Assembly (NCBI GenBank): GCA_030832825.1
Contig: JAURIJ010000004.1
Span: 1-64,000 of the forward strand
Length of the DNA: 64,000 nt
Source of the DNA: Gammaproteobacteria bacterium
Lineage (GTDB): Bacteria; Pseudomonadota; Gammaproteobacteria; Pseudomonadales; Pseudohongiellaceae
Reading direction: 5' to 3'
Shown here: positions 43,720 to 52,489 of the stretch, piece after piece
Layout: each line of letters opens with the position of its first letter
How positions within the stretch are numbered: the first letter of the stretch is position 1
Program-made: the position numbers and the translations under genes
Notes under the pieces: generated by a model
The model's input: the letters and a program-made list of their open reading frames with translations, nothing else
What the model was told of the DNA's origin: nothing
Database searches by the model: none

Positions 43720-45063
43720 TTAAATCCTCACCCTCGTCAAATTCTCCACCCCGCCCGCCGTCACCAGCACATTGTCCTCGATGCGGATGCCACCCAGCGG
43801 CGTCAGTTCATCCACCAATCCCCAATTGATCAACTTGCCACGCGCGCTGCTGCGCTCCGGCTCCAGCAGCACGGGAATGAAATACAGCCCGGGCTCGATG
43901 GTGAACACCTGGCCCACCGCGGTGGAACGGGTGGTTCGCAATGAGGGGTATTCGGGCGGTGGCGTCTGCGTCTCGCCGCGCGCGTTCTTCAGGCGGCCGC
44001 CGACGTCGTGCACCTGGATGCCGAGCAGATGGCCCACGCCGTGGGGCATGAACAGCGTGCTCACCTTGTGGGCCAGCAGTTCCTCGGCGCTGCCGTGGCA
44101 GAGGCCGGACTGCAGCAGGATGTCGGTGATGCCCTCGTGGCAGGCCACGTGGATGTCGGGGTAGGGGATGCCGGGTCGCACTCTTTCGATCAGGCCCTGC
44201 TGCAGTTCGCTCATGGCGTCGACGAGTGCGACGAAGCGCGGGTCGGTGTGCGGGCGCGTCCAGGTGCGGGTGATGTCGGAGCAGTAGCCGTGGGTCTTGC
44301 AGCCGGCGTCGATCAGCAGCACCTGGCTGTGCTCGCCGCTGCGCCGGCGCTTGTTCTGGTAATGCAGGATCGCGGCCTTCTCGTCGAGGGCGACGATGTT
44401 GGTGTAGGGCGTCTCCTCATCAAGAATGTGGCAGGCCTGCAGATAGGCCATGTGAATCGCGTACTCGCTGCCGCCGGCCTCGAAGGCGTGGCGCGCGGCG
44501 GTGTGGCCCTGCAGGGCCAGGCGGTTGGCGGCGCGGATGCAGGCCACCTCGTACTCGGATTTCACCGCGCGCTGGAAGTCTAGCCAGTGCAGCAGGGCGG
44601 AGGGGTTGTGACTCTCGGGCGGCAGGCCGATGGCGGTGGCGAAGGGGGTGTTCTCGCCGAGAAACGCGATGCGGGCCAGCGGTGGAATCTCCACGCCGCT
44701 CAGGCCCTGCAGGGCGTCGGCCACGCCCTGGCTGCGCTCCAGCGTGTGCACCTGCCATTGCGAGCGCACCCAGTCGTCGAGGTGGGCAGTCTGTTCGTAC
44801 CAGAAGTCGCGCGGCACCACCTGAAAATACACGGGCGTCTGGCCGGGCAGGATCAACACCACCTGCTCGGGCCTGTTCACCGGCAGCCAGTGGCTGAAGT
44901 GGCCGTAGGCGCGGAAGGGGGGTGTCTGGTCGTCGGCATAGTGGTAGCGGGCCGAGCCGCTGTGGATCAGCACGGCGTCGAAATGGCCGGTGGCGAGCAG
45001 GGCGTCGGTGTAGAGCGCCTGCAGGCGCTCGATGTGCTGGGCGTAGTGCGTGGCGAAGGGCAT
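43720..45063 (-). CDS. pepQ: Xaa-Pro dipeptidase PepQ
   Basis: 447 residues from ATG 45063, the standard size. Metal ligands of the pita-bread fold are visible: Asp in VLLIDAGCKTHGYCSDITRT, His in FMPHGVGHLLGIQVHDVGG and Glu in FTIEPGLYFIPVLLEPERS, plus the final Glu in GGIRIEDNVLVT. It hydrolyses dipeptides ending in proline and some organophosphates. It marks the return to core genome after the island. A TGCTATCGT extended -10 lies about 30 bases upstream on the minus strand (45095-45103). Confidence 0.95.
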   Translation of the reverse strand: MPFATHYAQHIERLQALYTDALLATGHFDAVLIHSGSARYHYADDQTPPFRAYGHFSHWLPVNRPEQVVLILPGQTPVYFQVVPRDFWYEQTAHLDDWVRSQWQVHTLERSQGVADALQGLSGVEIPPLARIAFLGENTPFATAIGLPPESHNPSALLHWLDFQRAVKSEYEVACIRAANRLALQGHTAARHAFEAGGSEYAIHMAYLQACHILDEETPYTNIVALDEKAAILHYQNKRRRSGEHSQVLLIDAGCKTHGYCSDITRTWTRPHTDPRFVALVDAMSELQQGLIERVRPGIPYPDIHVACHEGITDILLQSGLCHGSAEELLAHKVSTLFMPHGVGHLLGIQVHDVGGRLKNARGETQTPPPEYPSLRTTRSTAVGQVFTIEPGLYFIPVLLEPERSSARGKLINWGLVDELTPLGGIRIEDNVLVTAGGVENLTRVRI

Positions 45064-45194
45064 GGTGTGTCTCTGTCTGTGTGATGATGCCCTGACGATA
45101 GCACAGACATGGTGAGAGCGGCTTGGCCGCAACCGTTCGCTGACGGCGCCTCGGGGCCGGTTCGCAGTGTTTGCCGCCCCGCCGGATGTGCAGC

Positions 45195-45200
45195 TATGAT
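45195..45200 (+). promoter_or_regulatory. -10 box for the cupin gene
   Basis: TATGAT, 30 bases before ATG 45231. Same box type as before hldE and the lipocalin-like gene. Confidence 0.4.
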
Positions 45201-45230
45201 GCGGCTCAGCCCCTTCGACAGGTCACTGGC

Positions 45231-45638
45231 ATGAGCACAAACCCCGGCCCCTTCAACATGAGAACCGCCTATGCACGTCTGGGCCCCGACGGCAGTGCGC
45301 AGAGCCTGCCCGTGGACGCCGATTTCTGGCAGGACCTCTCCGCGGGCAAGTTCGGCGACTTCCACAACGAGTATCTGGTGACCACGCAGAGCTTCACGCA
45401 GAACTGGCCGCTGTGGGAGATGCACCCGAAGGGCGACGAGATCGTGGTGTTGATCGCCGGTTCCGTCGACGTGATTCTGGAAAAGAAGGCCGGCAACAAG
45501 ATCCTGCCGCTGCGCGAGCCCGGCAGCTGGGTGCTGGTGCCGAAGGGGCTCTGGCACACCGCACGCGTGCACGCCCTGAGCGTGCTGTTGTTCATCACGG
45601 CAGGCGAGGGCACACAGCATCGCCAGGTCGATTTCTGA
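45231..45638 (+). CDS. Cupin-domain protein
   Basis: 135 residues. Strands of a small cupin barrel: WPLWEMHPKGDEIVVLIAGS and LREPGSWVLVPKGLWHTARV with His and Glu in metal-ligand positions. Such proteins often bind metal and sense or modify small molecules; substrate unknown. It starts 167 bases from the divergent pepQ and is followed 12 bases later by a GST, so they may be co-transcribed. Confidence 0.85.
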   Translation: MSTNPGPFNMRTAYARLGPDGSAQSLPVDADFWQDLSAGKFGDFHNEYLVTTQSFTQNWPLWEMHPKGDEIVVLIAGSVDVILEKKAGNKILPLREPGSWVLVPKGLWHTARVHALSVLLFITAGEGTQHRQVDF

Positions 45639-45650
45639 GGCAAGTCCATC

Positions 45651-46337
45651 ATGCTGACCCTGTTCATCGCCAACAAGAATTACTCGTCCTGGTCCCTGCG
45701 CCCCTGGGTGCTGATGAAGGCGCTCGACATTGCGTTTCAGGAACGTCTGGTTCCTTTCACCGCCAATTCCAACTGGGAGGAGTTCCGTCGCTTCTCACCC
45801 AGCGGCAAGGTGCCCGCGCTGGTCACGGAGAAGGGTACGATCTGGGATTCGCTGGCCATCGCCGAGTTCCTGGCCGAAGAGCACAGCCGGGTGTGGCCGC
45901 AGGAGCGCATGACGCGGGCCTGGGCGCGTTCGGCCGCGGCCGAGATGCACTCCGGATTCTTTGCCTTGCGTGAGCACTGCTCCATGAGTTGCGGCGTGCG
46001 CATTCGCCTGCACGACTGGGTGCCGCCGCTGCTGCGTGACATCGCGCGCCTGAATGAGCTGTGGGGCGAGGGCTTGAAGCGCTATGGCGGGCCTTTCCTG
46101 GCGGGCGCCGACTTCACGGCGGTGGATGCCTTTTTCGCGCCGGTGGCCTTCCGCGTGCAGACCTATGGCATCGGGCTGAGTGCGCCGGCGCAGGCCTATG
46201 TCGATCACCTGCTGCAAGTGCCGGCCATGCAGCAGTGGTACCAGGAGGCCCTCATTGAGCCCTGGCGCGATGAAGAGCACGAACACGATTGCCTGCGGCG
46301 CGGGGTGCTGACGGCCGATCTTCGCAGCGGCGCCTGA
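45651..46337 (+). CDS. Glutathione S-transferase family protein
   Basis: 228 residues. N-terminal thioredoxin-like domain with IANKNYSSWSLRPWVLMKAL (Ser in the active-site region) and GKVPALVTEKGTIWDSLAIA (the cis-Pro and glutathione-binding Asp-Ser), then an all-helical C-terminal domain (FLAGADFTAVDAFFAPVAFR). It is a paralogue of the GST at 62610-63275, which begins with nearly the same motif. The substrate is unknown. Confidence 0.92.
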   Translation: MLTLFIANKNYSSWSLRPWVLMKALDIAFQERLVPFTANSNWEEFRRFSPSGKVPALVTEKGTIWDSLAIAEFLAEEHSRVWPQERMTRAWARSAAAEMHSGFFALREHCSMSCGVRIRLHDWVPPLLRDIARLNELWGEGLKRYGGPFLAGADFTAVDAFFAPVAFRVQTYGIGLSAPAQAYVDHLLQVPAMQQWYQEALIEPWRDEEHEHDCLRRGVLTADLRSGA

Positions 46338-46380
46338 ATGCCGAAAACCTGCGCCGCGGGCCGACACCCGCGGCGCGCAC

Positions 46381-47247
46381 TCACTTCTTCGCGTGCACGC
46401 GAATCAAGCCTTCCTGCGCCACCGACACCACCAGCTCCCCGTTCTGCCGATAGATGTTGCCGCGACTGAAGCCGCGTGCGGCCGAGGCCGAGGGGCTGTC
46501 CTGCACGTAGAGCAGCCATTCGTCCATGCGGAAGGGGCGGTGGAACCACATGGCGTGGTCCAGGCTGGCAATCTGCAACTGCGGCGAGAACAGGCTCATG
46601 GCATGGGGCAGCAGGCTGGTGTCGAGCAGAGTCATGTCCGAGGCGTAGGCCAGCATGTGGGTGTGCAGTGCATAGTCCTCGGGCAGGTCGGTGGCCACGC
46701 GCATCCACACGCAGCGGCTCGGCGGGCGCGCCTCGGGATGCATCATGTTCTCCACCACCGTGTGACGCAGATCGATGGCGAAGGGGCGTGAGAAGGCGGC
46801 ATGCAGTTCCGGCCCCAGGCTCTCGCGCAGCTGCTCGGCGAGCTGGGCACGAGTGAGGCAGGCTTCGGGCGGCGGCACCTCGGGCATGGGCTCCTGATGC
46901 GAGAGGCCGGGCTCGGGAATCTGGAACGACGCATCCAGCGTGAGGATGGCCGCGCCGTGCTGCACGGCGGTCACGCGCCGCGTGCAGAAGCTCTTGCCGT
47001 CGCGCAGGTTCTCCACCTTGAACAGGATGGGGTGGGCCTTGTCGCCGGGGCGCAGGAAGTAGGCATGCAGGGAGTGCGGTTTGCGCGCGTCGTCCACGGT
47101 GCGACTGGCACTGAGCAGGGCCTGGGCCAGCACCTGGCCGCCGAAGATCTGTCGCCAGCCTTCACTCTTGTGACGCGTCTGGAACAGGCCGTCGTCGAGG
47201 GCTTCCAGGTCGAGGTGGTCGAACAGTTGTTGCAATTGCTGATTCAT
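46381..47247 (-). CDS. tesB: Acyl-CoA thioesterase II
   Basis: 288 residues from ATG 47247, the usual TesB length, with a double hot-dog fold. Recognisable blocks are FGGQVLAQALLSASRTV, HSLHAYFLRPGD and the catalytic C-terminal MTLLDTSLLPHAM and ASLDHAMWFHRPF (Asp and nearby Ser/Thr and Gln). It hydrolyses medium and long acyl-CoAs. It is divergent from the lipocalin-like gene. Confidence 0.94.
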   Translation of the reverse strand: MNQQLQQLFDHLDLEALDDGLFQTRHKSEGWRQIFGGQVLAQALLSASRTVDDARKPHSLHAYFLRPGDKAHPILFKVENLRDGKSFCTRRVTAVQHGAAILTLDASFQIPEPGLSHQEPMPEVPPPEACLTRAQLAEQLRESLGPELHAAFSRPFAIDLRHTVVENMMHPEARPPSRCVWMRVATDLPEDYALHTHMLAYASDMTLLDTSLLPHAMSLFSPQLQIASLDHAMWFHRPFRMDEWLLYVQDSPSASAARGFSRGNIYRQNGELVVSVAQEGLIRVHAKK

Positions 47248-47353
47248 GGGGTGTCCGCGGGGGTGAACGGTGGCTCGGAATGGCCGGCAGTGTAGCAGGA
47301 CGAGCCGAGGCGGGCACACGGCGCGCGGCTTTACGCCCGCTGCAGCCGCCGCG

Positions 47354-47359
47354 TATGAT
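47354..47359 (+). promoter_or_regulatory. -10 box for the lipocalin-like gene
   Basis: TATGAT, 42 bases before ATG 47401, followed by CGCCGC as at hldE. Confidence 0.4.
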
Positions 47360-47400
47360 CGCCGCACAACAATGACAACACGCCTTGCAGGGGGCACATC

Positions 47401-47895
47401 ATGCGCAAGATTGCACTATTCACCGGACTCGCTGCCGTGGCAGCCGCCGCCATGCTCGTGGGCACCGGCGCCGAACTCAATGCCGCCGACGCCGATCTCG
47501 AGGCCGTCAAGAAGCAGTTCGTGGGGCACTATGAACTCGTCAGCTATGTCTCCTTTCCGGAAGGCGGGGGCGTGGTCGACAACAATTACGAAGGTCGCAT
47601 CACTTATGACGAGCACGACAACATGACGGCCCAGGGCATGCCCAAGGACCTGCCCGCCCGCGCGGCGGCGTCATCCACCAATGTCAGCGGCGGCTTCGCC
47701 TATTACGGCAGCGTGACCTGGGACATCGAGAACCAGATCGTGACGCATCACGTGGAAGGCTCGCCTTCTCGCGGCAGCTGGGTGGGCGAGGACAACGTGC
47801 GCCACTACGCCTGGGAAGACGGGCTGTTGAAACTTTCCATCGTGAACGCCGAGGGCCGCACCACGGGCACCTTGACCTGGCGTCGCTTCGAGTAA
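47401..47895 (+). CDS. Secreted lipocalin-like domain protein
   Basis: 164 residues. A signal peptide covers about residues 1-28 (ALFTGLAAVAAAAMLVGTG). The mature part is a lipocalin-like barrel: FVGHYELVSYVSFPEG, YEGRITYDEHDNMTAQGM and GSWVGEDNVRHYAWEDGLLK, a pattern of the lipocalin_5-type family. Ligand unknown. It ends 4 bases before the DUF2868 gene. Confidence 0.83.
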   Translation: MRKIALFTGLAAVAAAAMLVGTGAELNAADADLEAVKKQFVGHYELVSYVSFPEGGGVVDNNYEGRITYDEHDNMTAQGMPKDLPARAAASSTNVSGGFAYYGSVTWDIENQIVTHHVEGSPSRGSWVGEDNVRHYAWEDGLLKLSIVNAEGRTTGTLTWRRFE

Positions 47896-47899
47896 GGCA

Positions 47900-49297
47900 T
47901 TGACGACACCGGACACGGACACCTTTTCCCCCTTCGACGCGTGCTGGCTGGCCGAGGCCATGCGCCTGCACGCGCTCGACACCGCCGATCCGGCGCGGCC
48001 CGCAAGACCAGGGGCCGCGCCAACTGATGCCGCCACCATTCTCGCCCTCACGCACTCCCTCGCGCAGCAGCACGGCTACCCCGAACGCGTGCAGCGCTGG
48101 CATCGCCATGCCGGCTGGTTGCTGGGCGGACTCGGGTTGCTCGCCGTACTGGCGGGCTTCTCGGCGGGACTGACGCTGGTGGGCGGCGCGACACGCAGCG
48201 TGAATGTGCTGTGGGCGCTGCTCGGGCTGATCGGCGTGCACAGCGTGGCGCTGCTGTTCTGGCTGCTGCTCGGCCAGGCCAGCGGGGGCGCGGCGGGGCG
48301 GCTCTGGTTTGCGCTGCTGCAGCGCTGGGGTCTGGGTGCGAGCCCGCTGCCCGGAAAGTCCGATCCGCTGGGTCGGGCACTGGCCGCCCTGCTGGCCCGC
48401 GATGGGATTGGGCGCTGGTGGTTCGGCATGAGCACCCACGCGCTGTGGCTGCTCGCCCTGGCTGCTGCCCTGCTGGCGCTGCTGGCCGTGCTGAGCCTGC
48501 GCAGTGTGACCTTCACCCTGGAAACCACCATTCTTCCTGCCACTGTCTTCGCTGCCGTCGTCGAGGGGCTTGGCGCAGCGCCGGCCTGGCTGGGCTTTGC
48601 CGTGCCGACCCCGGCGATGATCGACGCGGCGCTTGGCCCGGCCTCCGCCCTGCAGGACGCGGTGGCCGGCCGTGCCTGGGCGTCCTGGCTCAGCGGCTGT
48701 GTGCTGGTCTATGCCTTGCTGCCGCGCGCCTTGGCCTTTCTGGTGTGTCAGACCCTGCTGCGCCGCCGCCGCGCCCGCTGTCAGCCGGCCCTGCATCTGC
48801 CTGGTTTCGCGCTGTTGCCCGGGCTGACGCCCGCAGGCCCCGGCATCGTCGACCCGGCCCCTGCGCCGCAAGTCATCGGCCAGGTGGCGCCCCTGCATCA
48901 TGTGCACAGCCACGGCAGCCTGCTGGCCGGGCTGGAACTGGGCGCCGACATGAGCTGGCCGCCGCGTGGCATGGGGCTGCAGCCGACGGTGGCCGTGGAA
49001 GAACATGTCGACACTCGCGAGCAGCGTCGCGCGCTGCTGTCTCGGCTGAAATCGGCCCCGCCGGCGCGCCTGTTGCTGTGCGTGGATGGCCGGCTCTCGC
49101 CCGATCGGGGCAGCCTGCGGGCGCTGGTCGACTGTTCCTTCTTCGCGGGGGAGCTGCGCGTGCTGTTGCTGCCCGCCAGCTGCCCGCCCGAGCGGCGCGA
49201 CGCCTGGCTGCAGGGCTTCACCGACATTGGTCTGGGCGGCGAGCGCGTCTTCACCGACGCGGCGCTGGCGGGAGGCTGGCTGAATCATCATGACTGA
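47900..49297 (+). CDS. DUF2868 membrane protein
   Basis: 465 residues from TTG 47900. About four to five membrane helices in the first 290 residues (WLLGGLGLLAVLAGFSAGLT, VLWALLGLIGVHSVALLFWL, ALWLLALAAALLALLAVLSL and another near 260), then a soluble C-terminal domain. DUF2868 proteins are, in many gammaproteobacteria, paired with the DUF3482 GTPase that follows here with an 8-base overlap; together they are thought to form an envelope GTPase system of unknown role. Confidence 0.88.
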   Translation: MTTPDTDTFSPFDACWLAEAMRLHALDTADPARPARPGAAPTDAATILALTHSLAQQHGYPERVQRWHRHAGWLLGGLGLLAVLAGFSAGLTLVGGATRSVNVLWALLGLIGVHSVALLFWLLLGQASGGAAGRLWFALLQRWGLGASPLPGKSDPLGRALAALLARDGIGRWWFGMSTHALWLLALAAALLALLAVLSLRSVTFTLETTILPATVFAAVVEGLGAAPAWLGFAVPTPAMIDAALGPASALQDAVAGRAWASWLSGCVLVYALLPRALAFLVCQTLLRRRRARCQPALHLPGFALLPGLTPAGPGIVDPAPAPQVIGQVAPLHHVHSHGSLLAGLELGADMSWPPRGMGLQPTVAVEEHVDTREQRRALLSRLKSAPPARLLLCVDGRLSPDRGSLRALVDCSFFAGELRVLLLPASCPPERRDAWLQGFTDIGLGGERVFTDAALAGGWLNHHD

Positions 49298-50738
49298 CGC
49301 CACGCGCTCCGCCGCACTGCGCATCGCCGTGGTCGGCCACACCAATACCGGCAAGACCTCGCTGCTGCGCACCCTGACCCGCGACAGCCATTTCGGCGAG
49401 GTGTCCGCACGCCCCAGCACCACGCGCCATGTCGAGGGCGTCAGCCTGGGCATCGGCGCCACCCGGGTGATGGACTTGTATGACACGCCAGGCATGGAGG
49501 ACTCCATCGCCCTGCTGGAGACCCTCGACGCCCAGGCCGCCGGCGCGCGGCAGCGTCTGGACGGCCCCGCCCGCATCCAGCAGTTCCTGGGCAGCGGGGC
49601 GGCCGCCGGGCGCTTCGAGCAGGAGGCCAAGGTGCTGCGGCAGCTGCTGCAGTGCGACGCGGGGCTCTACGTGATCGATGCGCGCGACCCGGTGCTGGCG
49701 AAATACCGCGACGAGCTGGCGATCCTGGCCAGCTGCGCCGTGCCGCTGCTGCCTCTGCTCAATTTCGTGCGCGACGCACGTGCCAACGAGTCCGCGTGGC
49801 GCGAGGCGCTGGCCCGGCTCGGCCTGCATGTGGTGGTGAGTTTCGACACCGTGGCGCCGGCGCGCGGGGGCGAGCGGCTGCTGTACGAGCGTCTGGCCAC
49901 GCTGCTGGATACCCGTGGACTGGCCCTGCTGCGCCTGGCCGAGCATCACGAGCAGGAGGCCCTGAGCCGGCGTGGCGCGGCCACCCAGGTGCTGGCCGAT
50001 CTGCTGATCGATGTGGCGGCCTGCCGCCTCAAGGTGGCCCATGGCAACGACGCGGCCGCACTGGCAAGGGCGCTGGACGGGCTCAATCGGCAGGTGCGCG
50101 AGCGCGAGCAGGCAGCCGTCGATGCGCTGCTGGCGCTCTACCGCTTCGGCCGCGAGGACCTCGACGCCAGCCATCTGCCCCTGAGCGACGGGCGCTGGCA
50201 GGAAGACCTGTTCGACCCGACCACGCTCACGGCGCTGGGCATCACCCTGGGCGGCGGTGTCGCGGCGGGGGCGGCTGCGGGCTTCGGCATCGACCTGATC
50301 CTGGGCGGCACGACGCTCGGCTCCGGCGCCGCCATCGGCGCGCTGCTGGGTGGCGGGCTGCCGACCCTGAAGCGCTTTGGCCGGCGCATGCTGCGCGGGG
50401 TGGGGCAGACACTGAGCAGCGCCGTCACCGGCAGTCGCTATCTGCGCGTGGACGAGACCATCCTGCGGGTGCTGCTGACTCGGCAGGTGCAGCTGGTGCT
50501 GGCCCTGGAGGCGCGCGGGCATGCGGCGGTGGCGCGCATCGCGCTGTCGCAGAGTCTGCAGGCGGACTTGTGGCAGGGCGCGTTGCCGGCGGCGCTGCGG
50601 CGGTGTCGTGAATACCCGGTGTGGTCGTCCCTGAGCGGGGAGCCGCGCGACAACCTGGCGCGGCAGCAGATGCAGGAGCGCATCGCCGAGGCTACACTGC
50701 GCGCCATCGGTCGACCCACGGGAGGGAGCGCCCCTTGA
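49290..50738 (+). CDS. DUF3482-containing GTPase
   Basis: 482 residues. P-loop VVGHTNTGKTSLLRTL (G1) and DLYDTPGME (G3) identify a TRAFAC GTPase; the C-terminal half is the DUF3482 region with a glycine-rich hydrophobic hairpin (GVAAGAAAGFGIDLILGGTT) that could insert in membrane. It overlaps the DUF2868 gene and the next gene (TTGA). The function is unknown. Confidence 0.9.
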   Translation: MTDATRSAALRIAVVGHTNTGKTSLLRTLTRDSHFGEVSARPSTTRHVEGVSLGIGATRVMDLYDTPGMEDSIALLETLDAQAAGARQRLDGPARIQQFLGSGAAAGRFEQEAKVLRQLLQCDAGLYVIDARDPVLAKYRDELAILASCAVPLLPLLNFVRDARANESAWREALARLGLHVVVSFDTVAPARGGERLLYERLATLLDTRGLALLRLAEHHEQEALSRRGAATQVLADLLIDVAACRLKVAHGNDAAALARALDGLNRQVREREQAAVDALLALYRFGREDLDASHLPLSDGRWQEDLFDPTTLTALGITLGGGVAAGAAAGFGIDLILGGTTLGSGAAIGALLGGGLPTLKRFGRRMLRGVGQTLSSAVTGSRYLRVDETILRVLLTRQVQLVLALEARGHAAVARIALSQSLQADLWQGALPAALRRCREYPVWSSLSGEPRDNLARQQMQERIAEATLRAIGRPTGGSAP

Positions 50739-51097
50739 ACAACCCCATTCTGCTGTCGATTTCCCTGCTCACGCTCAGCAATGTCTTCATGACCTTCGCC
50801 TGGTATGCCCACCTGAAGGAGTTGAACAACAAGCCCTGGCTCATCGCCGCGCTGATCAGCTGGGGCATCGCCCTGTTCGAGTACCTGCTGCAGGTGCCGG
50901 CCAACCGCATCGGCTACACCGTGCTCTCGGTGGGGCAGCTCAAGATCATGCAGGAAGCCATCACGCTGACGGTGTTCGTGCCCTTCGCCTTCTTCTACCT
51001 GAAGGAGCCGCTGAAACTGGATTATCTGTGGAGCGGGCTGTGCATCATGGGCGCGGTGTACTTCGCCTTCCGCAGCCGCTTCGCCGAAATGGTCTGA
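50735..51097 (+). CDS. DUF486/DMT-type small membrane protein
   Basis: 120 residues from TTG 50735, with a GGAGGG ribosome-binding site and a 4-base overlap with the GTPase stop. Four membrane helices: ISLLTLSNVFMTFAWYAHL, WLIAALISWGIALFEYLLQV, LKIMQEAITLTVFVPFAFFY and YLWSGLCIMGAVYFAFRS. It belongs to the DUF486 branch of the drug/metabolite superfamily. Function unknown. Confidence 0.88.
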   Translation: MNNPILLSISLLTLSNVFMTFAWYAHLKELNNKPWLIAALISWGIALFEYLLQVPANRIGYTVLSVGQLKIMQEAITLTVFVPFAFFYLKEPLKLDYLWSGLCIMGAVYFAFRSRFAEMV

Positions 51098-51179
51098 ACC
51101 GGTGCCGGCATTGCTTCTTCAGGGCAGGTGGTTTACTTTCGCCGCAACCCGAATTCTCAACAACAACAAGAAGATCGCC

Positions 51180-52448
51180 ATGAAATCACGCCCTTCCATG
51201 TCGCAGAATCGCTCCGGTTTGCTCACCTCCCTGCGTGTCGTCGTCGCCCTCGTGCTGCTGGCGCTGACGCCGCTCAGCCTGGCCCAGCAGGATGACCTGA
51301 ACTGGGTCACCACCTGGTCCGCCGCACCCAGTTCGCTGCCGCCCGGTCTGCTGCCGCCCGAGGCCATCACCGATGCCTTCGACAACCAGACCCTGCGCCT
51401 GATCGTGCACAGCAGTGCCGGCGGCGATGTGGTGCGGGTGCGCCTGTCGAACACCCACGGCAACAAGCGTCTGCAGATCGGCGCCGCCACCATCGCCCTG
51501 CAGGCCGAGGGCAGCGCCATCGTGCCCGAGACGCTGACCCGGCTGACCTTCGGCGGCGAGGAGAGCGTCACCATCTCCCGTGGCGGCCTGGTGTTCAGCG
51601 ACCCGGTGGCCTTCACCGTGCCGCAGCTGAGCAATCTGGCGGTGAGCCTCTTCATTCCCGCACCCAGCGGCACCGTGACCACGCATCTCGCGGCGGCGCA
51701 GACCAGCTATGTCTCGGCCCCTGGGGACTTCACGGGCAGTGTTCCTTTCAACACGGCGCAGGAGATTCCGGTGTGGAACTACCTGACGGCCATCGACGTG
51801 GGCCGCAGCGATGACATCACCACCATCGTCACCCTGGGCGATTCCATCACCGACGGCGTGGGTTCCAATGCCAATCTGAACAACCGCTGGCCGAATTACC
51901 TGGCGCGCCGCCTGCTGCTCGACCCGCAGGTGCCCGACTTCGCCGTGGCCAATGCCGGCATCAGCGGCAACCGCGTGCTGCAGGAACTCTCGCCGCGTTT
52001 CGGGGAAAACCTGCAGGTGCGGTTCGAGCGCGACGTGCTGGCACTGTCGAACGTCAGCCACATCGTGCTGCTGGAAGGCATCAACGACATCGGCATGCCG
52101 GCCCTGCTGGCGCCGGGCGAGGACGTGACGCCGGAGGAGATCATCGCGGGCTATCGCCAGATCATCACCCGGGCCCATGCGCGCGGCATCAAGATCATCG
52201 GCGCCACCCTGACGCCCTTCGAGGGCGCGGCCTACTACACGCCGGAAGGCGAGGTGAAGCGGCAGGCCGTGAACGCCTGGATCCGCACCAGCGGCGAGTT
52301 CGACGGGGTCATCGACTTCGAGATCCCGGCGCGGGACCCGTCCCACATCACCCGGCTGGTGCCGTCCTACACGGCGGACAACCTGCACCCCAATGACGAA
52401 GGCTACAAAGCGATGGCAGAGGCCGTCGATCTCGATCTGTTCCGCTGA
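51180..52448 (+). CDS. Secreted SGNH/GDSL hydrolase
   Basis: 422 residues from ATG 51180 with a signal peptide (cleavage after about residue 35, LSLAQ). Residues ~36-215 form a beta-rich domain; the SGNH hydrolase follows with TLGDSITDG (block I Ser), NAGISGNR (block II Gly), LEGINDIG (block III Asn) and DNLHPNDEGY (block V Asp-x-x-His). It is likely an esterase of the extracytoplasmic GDSL type; the substrate could be a polysaccharide acetyl group. Confidence 0.9.
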   Translation: MKSRPSMSQNRSGLLTSLRVVVALVLLALTPLSLAQQDDLNWVTTWSAAPSSLPPGLLPPEAITDAFDNQTLRLIVHSSAGGDVVRVRLSNTHGNKRLQIGAATIALQAEGSAIVPETLTRLTFGGEESVTISRGGLVFSDPVAFTVPQLSNLAVSLFIPAPSGTVTTHLAAAQTSYVSAPGDFTGSVPFNTAQEIPVWNYLTAIDVGRSDDITTIVTLGDSITDGVGSNANLNNRWPNYLARRLLLDPQVPDFAVANAGISGNRVLQELSPRFGENLQVRFERDVLALSNVSHIVLLEGINDIGMPALLAPGEDVTPEEIIAGYRQIITRAHARGIKIIGATLTPFEGAAYYTPEGEVKRQAVNAWIRTSGEFDGVIDFEIPARDPSHITRLVPSYTADNLHPNDEGYKAMAEAVDLDLFR

Positions 52449-52489
52449 CGTATAGGGAACACTTCCGTTTCACTCCACAAAGGTCACGC

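Noticed and set aside
42667-43720. An integron cassette with attC sites around the hydrolase
   Set aside because: I found no paired RYYYAAC/GTTRRRY sites or integrase.
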